This document shows positions 35,408 to 47,114 of a DNA stretch of 64,000 nt, piece by piece (position 1 is the stretch's first letter; each line of letters starts with the position of its first letter). Both the position numbers and the translations under genes were made by a program. The stretch comes from Amorphophallus konjac (lineage: Eukaryota; Streptophyta; Magnoliopsida; Alismatales; Araceae). The DNA is taken from the NCBI GenBank assembly GCA_022559845.1, contig JAHNEJ010001281.1, positions 124,001 to 188,000 of the forward strand, given 5' to 3'. The notes beneath the pieces were generated by a model, which was not told the origin of the DNA, searched no databases, and saw nothing but the letters and a program-made list of their open reading frames with translations.

Positions 35408-35662
35408 CACATAGTCTCCCATCCTGAGCTCGTCCCTGTCGATGAGGCCTTGAGCAATGTCTTTGAAGACATAACAGTCTTCGATGGCGTGGCCCAACAT
35501 CTGGTGGTAGGGACAGAACAGCGGGTCCCCACTCCTTCTGGCGTCTTGCGGCCTCCTGGGCCTTGGGAGGGAAACCTTGCCGTAATAGCAAGCCCAGTCA
35601 AAGATTCCCCGAGTCTTCTCCTTTAGGAAGGAATAGGGCTTCTGCAACTTCTCCTGGAGTGT
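35408..35662 (-). other. Second nucleocapsid-like module located after the protease
   Basis: The segment (EKLQKPYSF ... FDWACYYGKVSLPRPRRP ... CPYHQMLGHAIEDCYVFKD ... ELRMGDYVV) is clearly homologous to the gag module at 48629-48883 (EKMKNKLYSF ... FEWATSYSKITLPEPKRP ... CLYHRVLGHTIEDHYVFKD ... ELDMGEHKV). A coiled coil (QQREIEMLKVRLAEL, about 35850) precedes it and echoes the QQEIESLKKQLSE coil of the gag N-terminus. The downstream copy keeps the full CxxH...H...C pattern; the upstream copy has His where Cys is expected. Confidence 0.75.
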
Positions 35663-37086
35663 CACGTCTCGCCGGGCTGGCCGCCCAGCAAAGGGGCTTG
35701 CTGCACTTCTTGCTTCTCTTCTCAACGGGGCGGAGGTGTCAGGACTGGTGCCTGGGGGCCGGGGCAGATGGCCACCCCACGGGGGAAGAGAACCCTGGAT
35801 CAGGTCGGTGACCAGCGAGGTTAACTCAGCCAGCCGCACTTTTAGCATCTCGATCTCCCGTTGCTGCCTGTGGTACAAGGCGTACATGACGGGGTCGTAT
35901 CGAGGGGAATTCGGAGCATGGCCCATGCTACTGCTTCTTGCTTCGCCGGCCGGCCGGAGCAAAGGTACCTTGACGGTGTGCCCCTCCGAGGTCGGTTCCT
36001 CGGAGAAAGAGGAGGTCTTCCCCATGCAGCGGCGGATAGGGTTCCAAAGGAACACTTCTTCATCTTGTGCCTCCTGAGCCGGAGAGCTGGGACATACATC
36101 TTGGTGGGCTTCCCTCAAATTTGCAGCTTCCGCAGGGTCGTCACCGGACAAGGCCGAAACTGATATCACATCAGCCTCGTAGTAATCTTCTAGTGAAAAA
36201 CCCAGACCGGGATGCTTGGTAATTTGTAGCAACCGTCGATCCAGGTTCGGCGGGTTCCACATCTTTTCAAACATCTTCTTCCGGCTGGAGGGCAGGTATG
36301 GAGGAATCTTCTGCTTTCTGACCATCCCGGCTGCCCGGTCAGTCAGGTGAGGAAGTCCTGCAATGGGGACGTGCGGGTCATGCAACTCATCAGGGAATCG
36401 GCAATCGTCGTCTTCCCTGACTGGCTTTTCCCCCGCAACATAGAAGATAGTGGGCGGCCCTTCAGGGTTAGGCACCTCGAAGGTTCTCAGCTGCTCGGCT
36501 GCTTGGCATTCTATTTCTATTACCGGCTTGACGATCCCTGGGGGGACCCTGACATCTTGTAGCAGGTCTTCGAGGCAAGGTGCCCCCGGTGTAGGGTAGA
36601 TGGTGAGAGGAGCCGCCCTGAATACCCCTTCTTGTTGTGCAATGAATGGTACATGCGGAGGAGCCACATAGCCTGGGGGTGGCGGAGGAAACCAGCCACT
36701 TGACTCCATTTTCTTATTTCCCTTGTCTCGGGCGGCTTGAGGAGTTTGCTTCGCCTTTTCCAGGTACAGATTGGCATCTGATAAGTGACACTCGAACACC
36801 TCGAACGGGTGGAGGTCGGCGATGATTCTGACTTCTTTCCCCTCGCAGGGGTACTTGATGCACTGATGCAAGGTGGAGGGCACCACCCTATTCTGGTGTA
36901 GCCAAGGCCGGCCGAGCAACGCCTTGTAGGAAGTGTTGGAGTTGATGACGTGGAACTGGACTTTGGAGGTGAAGTCGTCAAAGGTCAAGTTAAACTCTGC
37001 GACCCCCATGGGCACTTCACATTTCTGGTTGAAACCAGCAATCTTGACATTTTTAACCTCGACCAGGTGTACGTCAAAGTAGTGCT

Positions 37087-37091
37087 TCTGG
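37087..37091. repeat. Target site duplication TCTGG (left) of the chromovirus
   Basis: TCTGG precedes the LTR at 37092 and follows the other LTR at 47110-47114. The interrupted protease frame resumes exactly across it. Confidence 0.9.
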
Positions 37092-39380
37092 TGATGCGGG
37101 ACGGACACGGGAGACGACACTATACAGTGCCACCCTCGGACTCTAAATGAAGACGCGACCAGCAATACACACCAGGGAGACGCTAAGCCCGACACTACGA
37201 GCTCCTAGTGGCAAACGTCGCTAACAGAAGTACAAGCTCACTCGGCGTCCCATGCGAGGGAAAACGTGGATCGTGCGCGGTTAAGGAACCGGCAGAGTTC
37301 AAGGTAGTCAGACTCACTTCCGGACTCGGATCGAGTCGCGGGACGGGTCACTCTCACGCTCACAGCGGTGACATGGACACACGGGCTAGGAACCTACACT
37401 CTCGGCAGCGGCAAAAGACCGTATACTAGCTAAGCAAATGAACGCCAAGAGGTTCGGACCATTACCTCCACGCTCCCGGCGTGGCGAAGACAACCCCGGC
37501 CGAATCACGGACTCCCGGTTAAACAATATCACAGCAATACAAAGATTTGACCCACTCCACGCAGGGAGGTAAAAGGTCACATGTGGAGCCCGGGAATCAC
37601 GCAACTCGGGTTGACGGGCAGCATCTTGATGTCGCCCGGCGGTGCCGAACTCCGCGTTTTAGTGCTTTCCGAACGGCGGGTTCTGCGGGCCCGTGGGGCC
37701 CACGGGTGGCGCTGGCCTCCGGATCTGCAGGAGTGGGTCCCACTGTGATGGGGACCCCTGGTGGCACGTCTCCACGGAAGGCGGTCGGCCGGGAACACCG
37801 ACCGGTGGCCGAACAACTCCGATCTCCAAGCTTTTGGAATGCTGCCCACGGATTTCTGCTTGCTGTTTTCAGGTGCGCGCTCCGGCGAAAACAGCCGCTG
37901 CGGTCGATCCCGACGTCGGATCGGGACGCATGAGCTATCGTTGGAAAGCTCTCTTCAAATGCTTCAATCTAGACTCAAAGAGATCTGATGGATCTAGCCA
38001 GATCTAGACTTTAATGAATTTACAAATCCCTGTTGTACAGTAACCGAGACATCAGATTTACAGAGTACTTGTCTGAGAACCACCGTTGACCGCCTACTTT
38101 CCGTAGGAATCAGACTTCAAGCTCTTCTTAAACTTTGTAGATATTCAAACCATGAAGATGGGACAATTTTTAGAATTGGATTTGGAGCTGGTGGTGATTT
38201 GATAGGATTTTTGGAGTGTCTGGTGGTCAGATCTGGGAACTGGCAGAAAGTACTGTAGCTAGGACTGAGAACGAATTTTAGAAAATATGAAATTGACGAA
38301 CCAAAAATTAAAAAAAATGGTGGATGAAGGGATGGATGTAAGGGACACCCAGGTAAATTGGGAGAACCAAAGAAAATCAAAAAAAGGACCTAAGACTTGA
38401 AACTCTGGGCGGGTGGAAATGGAAACAGACAGTAGACAGATCTGGAAACTGTGATTGGACGAAAATCAAAAAATACCAAATGAGATGTTTATGACCAACC
38501 AAAATTCTGAGGACGTGCTGGACACCTCTGGGACATCCAGTAAAAGTTTCAGCTCGATCTGAGGCCGTGGCTGAGACTGGAATTTCGTGGAAGTGGCTGT
38601 GGTACTGCGTGGACAGAACTCCGGTGGTGGCGATGGCGGCTCGTGGCGGCGGCGGCGATGACCGGAACTGATAGGGGAGGAGTCACACCTCCAGAGGCAA
38701 CCTTCACAGCTGCAAGGGGGAAGAGAGGGGCGCACCAAGCTGGAGCTCCAACAATTTCTTGATTCCAAATGGCATTAATTCATCAAAAATGGAAATTACA
38801 AGCATATATAGGTCACCAATCTAATCAATCCTCCACCGTTGGATCTAGGGGTGGGAGATTGAGGGCTAGGATTGCATGTGACCATCCACACAAATGAAAA
38901 TTAAAAAAAAAATAAAGGGGGGGGCGGCCTATTGACTAGAATGGCAAGGATGTGGAAGTTGGACTTGGTAGGTGGGGGTAGGTGGCCTCTCATTTGGACT
39001 TTTCAAGTCCATTGTCCCCCATGTGTCCAAATACCATTCAAACTTCTAGATGCTCCCATGTGGCATGTTGACTGGCCCCATGTGGGACCCTAGGCTGAGG
39101 TGGCCCAATGTGGTGGGGCCCGGGGGGCCCGTGGGGCCCACGGGGTCCGAAATGCTCGTAAGCCCCTATTACACTCAAAATGGCAAACCGAATGCAACGA
39201 AATAAATACAAATTACACACACATAAAGTCTAACTAAATATAATAAATGGGGAAGCTCAAGGCGGAGTCTCCAGGCTGTCTCCGAGCCAGATGGATGCTG
39301 TGGTGGCTCGTGTCGTGCTCCGCGTGCGGTACCGGTGGCTCGGCGTGTCGTGCCGATCGACTGCTCGGGTGTCCGCACCA
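37092..39380 (-). repeat. 3' LTR of the chromovirus
   Basis: 2,289 bp from TGATGCGGGAC to GTCCGCACCA. A - strand TATATATGC near 38803 is a candidate TATA box. The last codons of pol lie in its first 124 nt in element sense (stop at 39257). Confidence 0.92.
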
Positions 39381-42300
39381 ATTCTCCCCGGGTGGGAGAA
39401 ACTCGACCCTGTCGAGTAAGGGTCTGCATCGCTCCTGTATCGCTCCAAAAGGTCCGGATCGATCCGCTGCAACTCGCCATGTGTGATCCAAGTGTCCTCA
39501 GTAGCGGGCCGTCCTCTCCATCGCACTAGGTAGCGCGGGTAAGATCCACTCCTGGTAACTGTCACCTGCTCGTCCAGTATACGATCTATATGCTCACGCT
39601 GCCGTGAAAAAGGGGCTGGAGGTGGAAGTGGACACTCAGGTGTGGGATCACTCTCAAGGGGAGGAGATGGCTCAAAAGGCTCACTAGGGATCACCGCTGG
39701 GTCCCTATATGCAACAAGATCCGATACATTGAAGGTAGAGCTTATACCATATTCCTCGGGCAGGTCCACAACGTATGCATTGGATCCAACGCGTTTCAAC
39801 ACTCTGAATGGACCGGCTCCGCGAGCTTGCAACTTCTTAACGGTTCCAGAGGGAAACCGTTCAGGTCTTACCCTGATCATGACATATTCACCCTCCTGGA
39901 ACTCTCGGTGGTGTCGGTGGGCATCGGCTAACTCCTTGTACCGTGCATTGCTGGACTCAATGTGACGACGGATGTCGTCATGCAAACTCCTAACATGCCT
40001 AGCAAATGACTCGGCCGACTCCGACACTCTAGCATGGACAGGCATGGGGACAAGGTCAACGGGTTTCCTAGGCCTACGACCTGTGACAATTTCAAATGGA
40101 CTCATGCCAGTAGACCTATTCACCGAATCATTATATGCAAACTCAGCCATAGGTAGAATGAGATCCCAATCCCCAATGCGGTCCCTAACAAGACATCTCA
40201 AAAGATCACCCAGACTCCTATTGACCACCTCGGTCTGACCATCTGTCTGGGGATGGTATGCAGTGGAAAACTTGAGGTGCGTACCCATCATATGCCATAG
40301 TGTCTTCCAAAAATAGGAAGTGAACCTAACATCACGGTCAGACACTATAGTGCGAGGCAACCCGAACTTGCACACCACATGAGTAAGGAATAGGCGGGCT
40401 ACCCTAGAAGCATCCGAAGTCTTCGAGCAGGGATAAAGAGGGCCATCTTCGAGAAACGGTCAACCACCACATAGACCGAGTCATGCTTCCTAGAGGTACG
40501 TGGCAATCCCAAAATAAAATCCATACTAACATCCTGCCACGGGGCATCAGGCACGGGGAGAGGCGTATAAAGACCCGAGCTTTGCTTCTTCATCTTGGCC
40601 GTAGCACATGTACGGCACTGAGCCACGATGTTAGCAACATCGCGCTTCAAGCTCGGCCAATAAAAACGATGCTCCACTGCCTCAATAGTCTTGTTCCGAC
40701 CAAAGTGGCCGGCTAGACCTCCCGCATGTAGTTCCCACACTAAGAAATCTCGAACCGAAGTTCGGGGAACACATAGCCTGCTACCTCGAAAGAGGTAACC
40801 CTCCTGAAGCACATACTCATCAAGGTCTCTCGAGGGTCCGGCCTGGAGGGTGGTAAAAATCTGACCGAAGTCAGGACAATCAACATAGGCCTCCTTCATC
40901 TTCTCTAACCCTATGACCTCGGCACTCATGGTGGTAAGCAAACATGCTCGCCGACTCAAGGCATCAGCCACCTTGTTCTCCACTCCAGCCTTATGTTTAA
41001 GCACAAAGGTGAACTGCTGGAGATACTCGACCCAACGACTATGACGCGAATTAAGCTTCTTTTGGAATGGAGGTACCTCAATGCCTCGTGGTCGGAGTAT
41101 AAGACAAACTCCTGATGTAATAGATAGTGCCTCCAATGCCTAAGAGCCTGAACAACTGCGTAGAATTCTTTATCATATGTGGAATATCGCAGTTTCGCGT
41201 CATTCAGCTTCTCGCTGAAATATGCGATCGGGTGGGACTCCTGACTCAAAACTCCTCCAATCCCAACACCCGACGCATCACAACAGACCTCAAACACCTT
41301 CGAGAAATCAGGCAGTCGAAGGATAGGTGTCTGGGTCATACGCTCCTTGATGTCCCTGAAGGCAGCAGATGCGGCCTTCGTCCATACAAATGTGCCCTTA
41401 CGGATGCAATCCGTGATCGGGGCAGTGACGGAGCTAAATCCGCGGATGAAGCGACGATAGAACGTCGCAAGGCCATGAAAGCTGCGGACATCATGAACCG
41501 TACAGGGTTCCGGCCACTCAACAATGGCCCGGACCTTCTCCGGATCGGCGGAGACCCCAGTACTAGACACAATGAAACCCAAGAAGGTAAGCTGAGATGT
41601 CATGAAAGCACACTTCTGTGGGTTCGCAAACAACTGCTCTCGCCGAAGAAGTATACAGACCTGCCGAAGGTGGTCTAAGTGGTCCCCTGTGGTGCAGCTA
41701 TAGATAAGGATATCATCAAAATACACCACTACAAAGACTCCAATGAAAGGTCGAAGGACCTGAGTCATGAGCCGCATGAAAGTGCTAGGGGCATTGGTCA
41801 ACCCAAAAGGCATGACCAACCACTCATATAGACCGTCCTTGGTCTTAAATGCGGTCTTCCACTCATCACCTGGCCTAATCCTCACCTGATGATAGCCGCT
41901 CTTAAGATCGATCTTCGAAAAGATAGTGGCACCTGCCATCATGTCCAGCATGTCATCAAGGCGGGGAATAGGGAACCTGTACTTCACGGTGATTTTGTTG
42001 ATGGCACGACTATCAATGCACATTCTCCACGTGCCATCCTTCTTCGGGGCGAGTAATGCGGGTACAGCACATGGACTCATGCTGTCCCGGACAGATCCTC
42101 TCTGCACAAGCTCATCGACCTGCCGTTTAAGCTCGGCATGCTCCGTGGGGCTCATTCGATAATGAGGAAGATTGGGCAAAGAAGAGCCCGGAACAAGGTC
42201 GATGGCATGCTGAATATCCCGCATAGGTGGGAGTCCCTCGGGAAGCTCATCGGGGAATACATCAGCATACTCCTGCAGAATGGGAACAACCTCGGGTGGG

Positions 42301-44453
42301 AGCTCACCCTCGGAGTCCCGCTCCACCTCTCGGACCGTAATGGCAAACACCGGACAGCCCTGACTAAGCTCCTGCTCCATTTCCCGGGAGCTAATCATCA
42401 TCAATCTCCTCGTCGAGGGCTCTCCTGGGCCAGAGGTAACGGTCATAGCCCGAGCTGGGGATGGGGTACTAGGCCCGGGAACGGAAGGCTTCGGAGTACT
42501 AGGGCCAGTAGGACCCCTAACAGATGGGCTCCTGGGCCGAACGGGTTGGAGGGTGACCCGCTGGCCATCGTGGTCGAAGGTACAGGTGTTCGACCGACCA
42601 TGGAGTGTGGCATCTCGGTCGAATAACCACGGCCTACCAAGAATGATACTTCCCACTTCCATGGGAAGAACATCACACCAGATCTCGTCACGGTAGGAGT
42701 GGAGCTGCAGCGGGACCAAGCACCGCAGCCTGACCGAAATGGAAGTTGTATCCACCCATGATACCTGGTAGGGGCAAGGGTGGTCTACGGGTGTGAGACC
42801 AAGACGAGTGACAGCGTTCGTGGAGATTGCATTGATACAACTCCCGCTATCGATGACCACCTTGCAAATTTGCTTTCCCAGCCTACAGAATACATGAAGG
42901 ATAGTGGTCCGACGCCAGTCATCACTGACCTGTGGCTGGGTGAGGATACATCTGACGACCCCCACATGGGTATCGTCTAACTGCTGGGCATCCTGGGCCT
43001 CACCTCCCATCTCATAGTACTCGTCAGCTAGCTCTTCATCTGCCTCATAGCTGACTAACTCTAGGCCCGCAGGGGTGGTATCCTCAGCCTGTGTGTCCCC
43101 AATGTGAAGAGATGGGCGAGTGGGACACTGGTTGGCGAAATGGCCAAACCCATTGCAGCGATAACACTGCTGCCGTGATCCACTAGGCTCCCCAATCATA
43201 GGTCCTTTACCTTTATCCTCCCGACGGATAGGAGGCGTAGGCAACAAAGGACGTGCGGGTGGTGCAGGTGCCGGTGGACGGGCTATGGGTGGGGCCGTAA
43301 GATGCTGGGGACGAGGAAGGTCCCTCGGGGGTGGAGGGCGAGGCCTAGGAGCAAAGGGCTCGTGGCGAGCGGGCTCCTGAGGTCGAGCCATGGGGGCCCT
43401 CGGATATGTGCCAGATGAGCCACGGGACTCGACACTACGAAGGGGAAAGGAGCCCAACCGATGGGGTGACTCGAACTCGGCCTCGAACTGCTCCAATTCG
43501 AGAGCAATCTGATATGCCTGCTCCAAAGTGGTGGCATTGCGGCGAAAGAGTTCATATTGATAATTAGGCCGCAAACCTCTCCGAAAGCGGGATATCGTCA
43601 TGGTGCTCTCTTCCGTGACCCCGCACCGCAAATAATACTCATCGAACTCGGCGGTGTACTCGGTCACGGATCGGTTCCCTTGGGAGATGCTTTGCCACTT
43701 GTCTATAAGACGTTGGCGATATGAGGCAGGAAGGTACTTCTCCCTCAATTTGAGTTTCATATCATCCCAGGTACCGATTTGGGGTTGACGTCGCTGGTTG
43801 AGCAGGCTCTCCACATTGATCCAATAAGTTTGGGCCTGCCCTTGCAGCTTCATCTTCGCATATCGGACTCTTCGGTGGTCCGTCATCTCAAACCACTCGA
43901 AGTACCGGTCCATACCGGCCTCCCAATCTAGATACACCCTAGGGTCCAAGGACCCGCTAAAAGTGGGAGGGTCCGCACGCACACCCCTAAGAATGCGGTC
44001 GTCATCCTCGTCATCACGATTCCGTCGTTGATGACGACGACCGTTACCCCCGTGATCATTGTCGGAGGCATAATCATCCACTATAGGCGCCTGTTGCCTC
44101 CCGACATCCTCTACCTGAGCCCTTGGCACAGCGGGTTGCTGCACCGGCTCTTGTTGGCCGTTCGTCGGCGCGGGTTGCGCCGCTACTGGGCCCCTCTCTA
44201 GGACGGCAATCCTCCCAACAAGGCCTTGAATGGACTGCTCCGAAACCCCGGCCCGATCCTCGAGGACCTTCATCCTCCCTTCTAGACGCGTCCCTATGCC
44301 ATCCATACGCGTACTAAGACCATCCATACGCGTGTCTAAACGATCCATGATGGCCCGGAACATCTCGGCCGTGGAAGACTCATCGGAACTACGGGCTCGG
44401 GAGTCCGCCATAGGTGGTGGTGGCGAGTATTGGGTGCCTCGACGGGTGGGCAT
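39257..44453 (-). pseudogene. Gag-pol polyprotein of the chromovirus with two single-base frame breaks
   Basis: ATG at 44453. Gag: coiled coil (residues 30-90), capsid region (about 160-330), zinc knuckle CYRCNGFGHFANQC (430-443). Protease DSGS (about 535). RT with CIDSRAINKI, EWLVMPFGLTNAP and YFDDILIY (about 908). RNase H with DASGVGIGGVLSQ and TYDKEF. Integrase with HHCC finger (LHAGGLAGHFG ... CRTC), catalytic MDFILGLP, VSDRDVRF and GQTEVVNRS. The C-terminal region has RGAGPFRVLKRVGSNAYVVDLPEEY and a chromodomain-like RYLVRWRGRPATEDTW. The frame changes near 41060 and near 40435; both fit one missing C in a short C run. The rest is open, unusual for a dead element, so these may be recent mutations or consensus errors. 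About 1,700 codons in all, normal for a chromovirus. Confidence 0.88.
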
Positions 44454-44802
44454 GCAAAGACGTACGGACTAGGTGACAACGACCGACTAATGCAAACACA
44501 CTAAATGATACACTTAGACCTAATTGCAATTTGAAAACACTCCTTTTTTGGTATTTTGAAAGAATGTAATTTAAAACACTTTTTTTTTTTTGAAAAGAAT
44601 GAGACTCGACTACACCCTAGACACGGCCAAGACTCGGTACGCGGCGGAGGTAATCGACCCGAAGGTCACTCGCGCAAGTGTGTGGTCTTCCCGATAGGCG
44701 AAGCCTAACGGTCGGACAACACCTTTGGATATACCGAGTGAAGGTGTGTGTGGGGTAACCTTAGACTATGCAAGACTTATGCAACGACTACCCTAGACTC
44801 GA
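44454..44802 (-). other. Leader of the chromovirus between primer site and gag
   Basis: About 350 bp with an AT-rich part (44520-44600, including an A/T homopolymer run) and no ORF. It is the untranslated leader where packaging signals would be expected; none is recognisable. Confidence 0.5.
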
Positions 44803-44817
44803 CTTGCTATGATACCA
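44803..44817 (-). other. Primer binding site of the chromovirus, tRNA-Met type variant
   Basis: The - strand reads TGGTATCATAGCAAG three bases inside the 5' LTR. It has one mismatch (T for G) to the usual TGGTATCAGAGC. Confidence 0.85.
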
Positions 44818-44820
44818 AAC

Positions 44821-47109
44821 TGATGCGGGACGGACACGGGAGACGACACTATACAGTGCCACCCTCGGACTCTAAATGAAGACGCGACCAGCAATACACA
44901 CCAGGGAGACGCTAAGCCCGACACTACGAGCTCCTAGTGGCAAACGTCGCTAACAGAAGTACAAGCTCACTCGGCGTCCCATGCGAGGGAAAACGTGGAT
45001 CGTGCGCGGTTAAGGAACCGGCAGAGTTCAAGGTAGTCAGACTCACTTCCGGACTCGGATCGAGTCGCGGGACGGGTCACTCTCACGCTCACAGCGGTGA
45101 CATGGACACACGGGCTAGGAACCTACACTCTCGGCAGCGGCAAAAGACCGTATACTAGCTAAGCAAATGAACGCCAAGAGGTTCGGACCATTACCTCCAC
45201 GCTCCCGGCGTGGCGAAGACAACCCCGGCCGAATCACGGACTCCCGGTTAAACAATATCACAGCAATACAAAGATTTGACCCACTCCACGCAGGGAGGTA
45301 AAAGGTCACATGTGGAGCCCGGGAATCACGCAACTCGGGTTGACGGGCAGCATCTTGATGTCGCCCGGCGGTGCCGAACTCCGCGTTTTAGTGCTTTCCG
45401 AACGGCGGGTTCTGCGGGCCCGTGGGGCCCACGGGTGGCGCTGGCCTCCGGATCTGCAGGAGTGGGTCCCACTGTGATGGGGACCCCTGGTGGCACGTCT
45501 CCACGGAAGGCGGTCGGCCGGGAACACCGACCGGTGGCCGAACAACTCCGATCTCCAAGCTTTTGGAATGCTGCCCACGGATTTCTGCTTGCTGTTTTCA
45601 GGTGCGCGCTCCGGCGAAAACAGCCGCTGCGGTCGATCCCGACGTCGGATCGGGACGCATGAGCTATCGTTGGAAAGCTCTCTTCAAATGCTTCAATCTA
45701 GACTCAAAGAGATCTGATGGATCTAGCCAGATCTAGACTTTAATGAATTTACAAATCCCTGTTGTACAGTAACCGAGACATCAGATTTACAGAGTACTTG
45801 TCTGAGAACCACCGTTGACCGCCTACTTTCCGTAGGAATCAGACTTCAAGCTCTTCTTAAACTTTGTAGATATTCAAACCATGAAGATGGGACAATTTTT
45901 AGAATTGGATTTGGAGCTGGTGGTGATTTGATAGGATTTTTGGAGTGTCTGGTGGTCAGATCTGGGAACTGGCAGAAAGTACTGTAGCTAGGACTGAGAA
46001 CGAATTTTAGAAAATATGAAATTGACGAACCAAAAATTAAAAAAAATGGTGGATGAAGGGATGGATGTAAGGGACACCCAGTTAAATTGGGAGAACCAAA
46101 GAAAATCAAAAAAAGGACCTAAGACTTGAAACTCTGGGCGGGTGGAAATGGAAACAGACAGTAGACAGATCTGGAAACTGTGATTGGACGAAAATCAAAA
46201 AATACCAAATGAGATGTTTATGACCAACCAAAATTCTGAGGACGTGCTGGACACCTCTGGGACATCCAGTAAAAGTTTCAGCTCGATCTGAGGCCGTGGC
46301 TGAGACTGGAATTTCGTGGAAGTGGCTGTGGTACTGCGTGGACAGAACTCCGGTGGTGGCGATGGCGGCTCGTGGCGGCGGCGGCGATGACCGGAACTGA
46401 TAGGGGAGGAGTCACACCTCCAGAGGCAACCTTCACAGCTGCAAGGGGGAAGAGAGGGGCGCACCAAGCTGGAGCTCCAACAATTTCTTGATTCCAAATG
46501 GCATTAATTCATCAAAAATGGAAATTACAAGCATATATAGGTCACCAATCTAATCAATCCTCCACCGTTGGATCTAGGGGTGGGAGATTGAGGGCTAGGA
46601 TTGCATGTGACCATCCACACAAATGAAAATTAAAAAAAAAATAAAGGGGGGGGCGGCCTATTGACTAGAATGGCAAGGATGTGGAAGTTGGACTTGGTAG
46701 GTGGGGGTAGGTGGCCTCTCATTTGGACTTTTCAAGTCCATTGTCCCCCATGTGTCCAAATACCATTCAAACTTCTAGATGCTCCCATGTGGCATGTTGA
46801 CTGGCCCCATGTGGGACCCTAGGCTGAGGTGGCCCAATGTGGTGGGGCCCGGGGGGCCCGTGGGGCCCACGGGGTCCGAAATGCTCGTAAGCCCCTATTA
46901 CACTCAAAATGGCAAACCGAATGCAACGAAATAAATACAAATTACACACACATAAAGTCTAACTAAATATAATAAATGGGGAAGCTCAAGGCGGAGTCTC
47001 CAGGCTGTCTCCGAGCCAGATGGATGCTGTGGTGGCTCGTGTCGTGCTCCGCGTGCGGTACCGGTGGCTCGGCGTGTCGTGCCGATCGACTGCTCGGGTG
47101 TCCGCACCA
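44821..47109 (-). repeat. 5' LTR of the chromovirus
   Basis: Same length as 37092-39380 and almost identical. Followed at 47110 by TCTGG and the resumed gag-protease frame of the giant element. A long - strand frame reads from the giant's gag through this LTR, a junction artefact. Confidence 0.92.
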
Positions 47110-47114
47110 TCTGG

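Larger units (their letters stand above)
31700..37091 (-). pseudogene. Pol part of the giant element: protease end, second NC module, RT, RNase H, archaeal RNase H, integrase
   Basis: One frame on the - strand continues from the gag side across the chromovirus insertion. In order: protease C-terminal half (YKALLGRPWLH, about 36900); a second nucleocapsid-like module (35408-35662, CPYHQMLGHAIEDCYVFK); RT with DFRDLNKACPKDDFP and YIDD (about 34390); a connection RNase H with degenerate active site; an archaeal-type RNase H with DGAS, NEAEYEAL, GDS and ADALAKLA (about 33510-33100); integrase with an HHCC finger (HAGTAGAH, CQRC) and catalytic motifs GTDVVGP, SDNGSHF and GLAEAFNK; and a C-terminal domain (LGPYVV) ending at 31700. 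In-frame stops are at 35159-35161 (TAA), 33074-33076 (TAA) and 32048-32050 (TAG), with no frameshift. Dual RNase H supports the Tat lineage. Not translatable whole as written. Confidence 0.88.
37092..47109 (-). mobile_element. CRM-like chromovirus (Ty3/gypsy), nearly complete and very young
   Basis: LTRs 37092-39380 and 44821-47109 are both 2,289 bp; by eye and by their translated frames I found one difference (about 38351 versus 46082). Target duplication TCTGG. The tRNA-Met primer site at 44803-44817 sets the - direction. It encodes a full gag-pol with a chromodomain-like tail that runs into the 3' LTR. RT motifs (EWLVMPFGLTNAPSTFMRLM) are typical of the CRM clade; clade assignment is by memory of motifs only. 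It lies inside the protease of the giant element. Confidence 0.92.

Noticed and set aside
46904..47109. Gag frame of the giant element apparently extended through an LTR to 46904
   Set aside because: The last part is read-through into the inserted chromovirus LTR, beyond the TCTGG junction.
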